Of a stretch of DNA of 64,000 nt, positions 61,939 to 64,000 are shown piece by piece. Each line of letters begins with the position of its first letter. Position 1 is the first letter of the stretch. The notes beneath the pieces are model-generated. The model ran no database searches and had not been told where the DNA came from. It saw nothing but the letters and a program-made list of their open reading frames with translations. This DNA is from Citrus sinensis (Eukaryota; Streptophyta; Magnoliopsida; Sapindales; Rutaceae): contig NC_068559.1 of NCBI RefSeq assembly GCF_022201045.2, positions 2,268,501 to 2,332,500 on the forward strand, written 5' to 3'. The position numbers and the translations under genes are program-made.

Positions 61939-62358
61939 TTAATGGGATGAGCTGCTAATGCTACGCTCCTTCAGAGCCTGGAAAACTCTGGAACTCTTGT
62001 CAAAAATCTGGGCTCTTCTGTTGTAATCAGTAGGTTCTTTTCCTTCGTCATCGCCCATGATAGCTTCTGTTTCCAGGCACTCCAACAATTCCACCATGCC
62101 TGTCCTGTCCTTGCATTTTCCTCTCGAAATTTCCATTTTTAGCCACTCTTCCTCTTCCGACTTCATCTCAGCTTCCAGTCGCTTCTCCAATTCCGACACT
62201 GACAAAGCCACACACCCAGCGGCCTGCCTATTCTTGCTCTTACATTGCTGCCCAAATTTCAAGCTTCCAGAGGGGTTTCCACACTGTTTCGAAAAGTGTT
62301 TGGTCTTGTTCCTAACGAGATTTCGTACATTCGAATAACAAAGAGACGTTGCTTCCAT
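61939..62358 (-). CDS. Small unknown protein, 139 residues
   Basis: Single-exon ORF on the minus strand. The N-terminal 45 residues are basic and Ser/Asn-rich with almost no acidic residues (MEATSLCYSNVRNLVRNKTK), possibly a transit peptide. The middle is a charged helix (SVSELEKRLEAEMKSEEEEW), and the end is DYNRRAQIFDKSSRVFQAL followed by a Ser run. I do not recognise the family. Amphipathic and charged patterning plus good codon flow suggest it is real. No membrane segment. It lies between QCR10 and the SHPRH-like gene. Confidence 0.65.
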   Translation of the reverse strand: MEATSLCYSNVRNLVRNKTKHFSKQCGNPSGSLKFGQQCKSKNRQAAGCVALSVSELEKRLEAEMKSEEEEWLKMEISRGKCKDRTGMVELLECLETEAIMGDDEGKEPTDYNRRAQIFDKSSRVFQALKERSISSSSH

Positions 62359-63282
62359 ATTCGCCTAGTGGTGTGCTGCTTCTGGCTTTGGTGGGCTTCA
62401 TATGGAAGCCATTTGGGGGCTCAAAACTTTAACAGCCTTTCATCGGGACACGTGTCACCAGGTTGGTGGACTGACGGATGACATGCAAGAGTGCGAGGAA
62501 CGTGTAAAACGAAGGTGGACTTTTCTAGATTGAGGAACCAGAGAACAAGGCATGCGCTCCAAAGTGTGGTAGCCACGTCCTTGTCAAATTCTTATTTCTA
62601 AGACGAAAAGTAAAACTTATCCTGCTGAATGGGAGTTTATAACTTCTGCGACTAAAAAGTCTGAGGTGGTTGCAAATTTCGTTTGGGTAATTCTTTGAAT
62701 GTGCTGACATTCACATTATATGGTCCATGCACAGCGTGCAAGTGTTCCGACTTAAAAATACAACTAAATCCTCAATAAAGATGCTAGCCATTCATGAAAC
62801 TCAATCCCATGTGGGAAGATTATCAAGTTTTGGGAGCAAGAAATGAGATTTTCGAATTTGTTCCACAACGGAAGAAAACAAAATACTTGTTTATTTGCCG
62901 AAACAAATAAAGTATTTGCATTTTAATTTGCTCTGCTAATTTTCAGGCAGTGTGTTCAACAACTGAGTGAATTAGTTGGACGGAAAGCTAGGCTAAACTC
63001 GTTGCGTACAGATACCGAACTCTTTTAAGGGGGGAAAAAGAAAAGAAAAGAAAGAATGTAAATTTTATATAATGTGGCTGTTTCGCCATCAAATTTGAGT
63101 ATTCCCAGCTTGCTTTTGATGCTTCAGCTTTGCTTCCCTATTTTCACTCCCGAAATTGGGATGGGATGGCATTCTTCTGTTAAGTGCCATTCACACTGGT
63201 CAAGGTAGCGACAGCCTGCTGGAGTTGATACCAGAATGCTTGAATTCCTGGGCTTATGAGAAAATGATGGTACAAATATCAT
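62359..63282. other. Intergenic between the small gene and the SHPRH-like gene
   Basis: The 5' region of the small gene and the 3' UTR of the SHPRH-like gene. Nothing else is recognised. Confidence 0.45.
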
Positions 63283-64000
63283 TCATTGTGCTTGCTCTCT
63301 ATGTTCCTTGAATCTTTTCTCAGCTGCTATAGCAGCAGCAACGGAAGGAGGCAAATGCCGCAGACTTTCAGTATCAGTTGGCTTTTCATCACTTTCTGGT
63401 ATTGTGGAAGGGCCTGATGCGAATAGTGATTCAATATCTTTCAGCCTCAAAAGAGGCTGATCTTGGTTTTTCGTGTTCCCGCTAATAAATGAACTCGTGT
63501 TCCTGCCTCTGTTTAGTTTGTATATGCTTTCTTCAACTGTATTTTTAACCTAACATGATAAAGTAAACAAGAGACAATGAATTACGTGGTACAATAATCC
63601 ATGTATAATCCAATACATTCTCGTTTAAAAATGAAAATAAATTATATGAAAGAAAAAAGGTATGTAGAAAGATGAACATACAATAAATCGATGAACAAGT
63701 GTTCTATTCTCCTGCCCAATTCGGTGCACCCGGCTGATTGCTTGAGCTTCTGCTGCTGGGTTGAGTAGTGGCTCAACAAGAACAACATGTTGTGCTTCTA
63801 AAAGATTAAGGCCATTGGCTCCATGTTGGATCAAGAGTAATAACACTTGAATAGGCTTTGGCTCTGGCTGCTGGGCATGTGTCTTGTCAGTTCTTTCTGC
63901 AGAGCGTTTCTGTGCTGTAAATTTGCTGATGGCAACTTGTGATTTTCTGCACTTGCAAAGCCATAATCATACACAAGAGCATATGTTGAAGCACAGCAAA
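63283..64000 (-). CDS. SNF2 helicase / RING E3 ligase, SHPRH-like (C-terminal part)
   Basis: SHPRH-type proteins combine a SNF2 ATPase with a RING finger and, in animals and yeast (Rad5 group), act in DNA damage tolerance by PCNA ubiquitination. Only the last two exons are in the window: 63946-63682 and 63549-63283. The first carries QVLLLLIQHGANGLNLLEAQ and the helicase motif VI segment EAQAISRVHRIGQENRT. The last begins VKNTVEESIYKLNRGRN, and ends EKRFKEHREQAQ and TGA at 63283-63285. This end has no RING, which lies upstream in the family. 63947-64000 appears to be intron. It corresponds by position to At2g40770. Confidence 0.88.

Noticed and set aside
1..64000. CRISPR arrays, phage, operon-type or defence islands
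   Set aside because: Eukaryotic gene structure throughout; no spacer-repeat arrays or prokaryotic gene clusters are present.

Overview
The window is nuclear DNA from a flowering plant. Genes have GT-AG introns and AT-rich intergenic DNA, plant-specific families are present (two group III WRKY factors, a plastid-type glycerol-3-phosphate dehydrogenase), and there are nested plant transposable elements. Sequence style and gene content suggest a woody eudicot such as Citrus, but that is a guess. From memory of the Arabidopsis map, the order GLY1 / RH17 / SCY1-like pseudokinase / WRKY55 / WRKY54-70 / rhodanese (STR7) / QCR10 / SHPRH-like matches At2g40690-At2g40770. The window is therefore a conserved microsynteny block, interrupted here by transposons and by two genes that do not belong to that block (a lung-7TM protein and a crooked-neck-like gene).

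Layout. 1-1205: 3' end of GLY1 (+). 1540-3503: a truncated duplicate of the 5' half of the RH17 DEAD-box helicase gene (+). About 3.6-20.7 kb: nested transposons. A decayed Ty3/gypsy element (minus strand) is flanked by related ~0.75 kb repeats and carries an ORF on the opposite strand. It contains a decayed hAT element (10.2-19.9 kb), which was itself split by a young Ty1/copia element (12393-17691, CTTAA target duplication). 21198-24232: full-length RH17 (+). 24880-28132: lung-7TM/GOST-type membrane protein (-) with a one-base frame break. 29113-37005: 21-exon SCY1-like pseudokinase (-). 37413-38024: long-TIR MITE. 39730-41824 (+) and 44695-46032 (-): convergent WRKY55-like and WRKY54/70-like genes. 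48750-52977: a LINE (-) with a 14-bp target duplication, itself holding a hAT-type MITE and an unclassified 1.45 kb insert. 53705-56206: TrhO/rhodanese protein (+). 56528-58621: intronless crooked-neck-like gene (-) with one in-frame stop. 59546-61070: QCR10 (+). 61939-62358: small unknown protein (-). 63283-64000: C-terminal end of a SHPRH-type SNF2 ligase (-).

There are no operons. The genes cover general housekeeping (plastid lipid precursor supply, RNA helicase, spliceosome, respiratory complex III, tRNA modification and trafficking) plus salicylate-type defence and senescence regulators (WRKYs). I found no CRISPR, phage or other prokaryotic system. The most notable structures are the half-gene helicase duplication with an intact reading frame, the three-level nested transposon, the two single-lesion genes, and the unclassified insert rich in MYB-type AAC[C/G]GTT motifs. 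Exon borders were set by reading frame and GT-AG signals by eye, without transcript support.
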